DNA from: SAR86 cluster bacterium
Lineage (GTDB): Bacteria > Pseudomonadota > Gammaproteobacteria > Magnimaribacterales > D2472
DNA length: 14,057 nt
Direction of reading: 5' to 3'
NCBI GenBank assembly: GCA_016779285.1
Contig: JADHNV010000022.1
Location: forward strand, 1-14,057
The notes under the pieces were generated by a model. It did no database searches. It saw only the letters and a program-made list of their open reading frames with translations, and had not been told where the DNA came from. A program made the translations under genes and the position numbers. Each line of letters starts with the position of its first letter. Position 1 is the first letter of the stretch. Below, in pieces: positions 13,028 to 14,057 of this stretch.

Positions 13028-13270
13028 CTAGAGCTTATTCTGATCATACGATTTATGGCGACCTATGGTAAATTCCCTTTTTGCTAAGTGCTTTGTAGAT
13101 CTACCCTGCACACGTTTTCGCCATAATTTATATGAAGAGGACTTTAAGTTGTTGCGCATCAACCGCTTGACCCCTTGCTCATTTAAACCATATTGAGATT
13201 CGATAGCGTCAAAAGGTGTTCTATCCTCCCATGCCATTTCTATAATTCTAGAGATATCAGATTGATTCAT
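13028..13270 (-). CDS. TIGR03643/DUF2805 family protein
   Basis: This 80-residue, basic, soluble protein matches the TIGR03643 (DUF2805) family across most of its length. The signature runs from IIEMAWEDRTPFDAIESQYG (9-28) through GVKRLMRNNLKSSSYKLWRKRVQGR to STKHLAKRE. The N-terminal half (residues 5-40) has the helix-turn-helix look of a small DNA-binding domain (DAIESQYGLNEQGVKRLMRN), but no function is established for the family. It starts at an ATG 26 bases after the putA stop and may be transcribed with putA; there is no evident Shine-Dalgarno sequence. Confidence 0.85.
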   Translation of the reverse strand: MNQSDISRIIEMAWEDRTPFDAIESQYGLNEQGVKRLMRNNLKSSSYKLWRKRVQGRSTKHLAKREFTIGRHKSYDQNKL

Positions 13271-13296
13271 ACATTCAATTATTAATTAACCAAGTT

Positions 13297-14057
13297 TTAA
13301 TTATCGTTATTGAGATTGATAAGATCTATGTTCCCGCCTATGGCCACAGTATTAATGGTGATTACTCTCTCATCAAAAAATTGAGTTAAGTAATTGGGTC
13401 CACCAGCTTTAAAACCAGAGCCCGAAAGGTTTTTTCCTCCAAAAGGCTGTGTTTCCACCACTGCACCAACAATATCTCGATTAATGTATATGTTCCCGCT
13501 GGCAGTTTGCTTTGCAATATGCAGAGCCTTTGAATCAATTCTGGTATGAATTCCAAAAGTAAGAGCGAAGCCTTTTGCATCAATTATTTTTAATAAATCA
13601 ACAAGACTATCCTCGGAAAATGGAACTACATGCAAAATAGGTCCAAACTGTTCTTCATCTGGAATTGAATCTGGCGCAAGCTCAATCAAAGTTGGGGGAA
13701 GCCATGAATTATCTTGAGTAACAGCAGCTCTAGTAGATTGAAAATAACTATTACCATCAGCCTGCAATTTGGCAAGATAATTATTCAATTTATCCAATGC
13801 TTCATTTGTTATGATGGGCCCAACATCCGTGCATAATTCATTAGGCACGCCAACCCTCAGATCATCCATGGCACCTTTAAGCATTGTGAGCAATTCCTTG
13901 TAAACCTCTTGATGCACAAGAAGCAATCTTAAGGCTGAGCACCTTTGGCCTGCAGAATTAAATGCAGAGCGAATAATGTCATCGCAAGCCCTCTCTAATA
14001 ACGCACTTGAATCAACAATCATTGCGTTTAATCCACCTGTCTCTGCAATTAAAGGGA
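13297..14057 (-). CDS. putA: Bifunctional proline dehydrogenase/P5C dehydrogenase PutA, C-terminal part
   Basis: The gene enters from the right edge without a start; 252 residues are visible. They are the second half of the aldehyde dehydrogenase domain. The catalytic base is Glu in PLIAETGG (visible residue 5) and the nucleophile is Cys in SAGQRCSALR (visible residue 39), 34 apart as in other ALDHs. The downstream EEQFGPILHVVPF and NIYINRDIVGAVVETQPFGG-KNLSGSGFKAGGPNYL are typical of the P5C dehydrogenase part of PutA. The last 30 residues contain ERVITINT and GGNIDL, corresponding to the conserved C-terminal motif of PutA, which supports PutA over a stand-alone enzyme. That motif follows the ALDH domain directly, as in the short (about 1,000-residue) PutA type. 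PutA oxidises proline to glutamate at the membrane. Confidence 0.9.
   Translation of the reverse strand, partial: PLIAETGGLNAMIVDSSALLERACDDIIRSAFNSAGQRCSALRLLLVHQEVYKELLTMLKGAMDDLRVGVPNELCTDVGPIITNEALDKLNNYLAKLQADGNSYFQSTRAAVTQDNSWLPPTLIELAPDSIPDEEQFGPILHVVPFSEDSLVDLLKIIDAKGFALTFGIHTRIDSKALHIAKQTASGNIYINRDIVGAVVETQPFGGKNLSGSGFKAGGPNYLTQFFDERVITINTVAIGGNIDLINLNNDN

Overview
The window is an AT-rich, tightly packed bacterial chromosome segment. The best guess is a streamlined marine gammaproteobacterium, SAR86-like or a relative. Grounds are a MetB and a TypA that read closely like the E. coli proteins as I remember them, a RhlE-type helicase, a PutA carboxy-terminus, and very short or negative intergenic spacing. 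That placement is inference; there is no rRNA or other marker gene here. I saw no mobile element, CRISPR array, tRNA or rRNA, and no gene-free stretch longer than about 210 bases.

Layout. Positions 1-149 (minus) hold the start of an exported COG4798-type methyltransferase-like protein, divergent from a DoxX membrane protein (212-601, plus). From 7792 down to 585 everything is on the minus strand: typA/bipA; a YeiH/UPF0324 membrane transporter; then a compact run of SDR oxidoreductase, membrane-anchored NylB/class C-like serine hydrolase, exported S1/P1 nuclease and patatin-like lipase; then a small RRM RNA-binding protein and a Gly/Leu-repeat membrane peptide. A RhlE-like DEAD-box helicase (7954-9276) is divergent from typA. 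An AhpD/carboxymuconolactone decarboxylase-like protein (9273-9863, minus) converges on the helicase.

The most informative part is 9913-12150. A promoter is followed by a leader that reads as a SAM-II riboswitch aptamer (9943-9999) and a strong intrinsic terminator (10005-10038). Behind them lie metB (cystathionine gamma-synthase) and, overlapping it by ATGA, an uncharacterised RimK-type ATP-grasp ligase. The ligase therefore appears to be under S-adenosylmethionine control together with methionine synthesis, which is the main functional lead in this window.

The right end is on the minus strand: the carboxy-terminal part of a short-type bifunctional PutA (13297-14057, cut by the window edge), a TIGR03643/DUF2805 protein, an exported SnoaL/NTF2-like protein, and a small lipoprotein that converges on the ATP-grasp gene.

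Two recurring themes: (i) translation and RNA handling in the cold (typA, rhlE-like helicase, RRM protein), and (ii) short perfect inverted repeats of 15 bp in three promoter regions (174-188, 4984-4998, 5947-5961), which look like operators for dimeric regulators.
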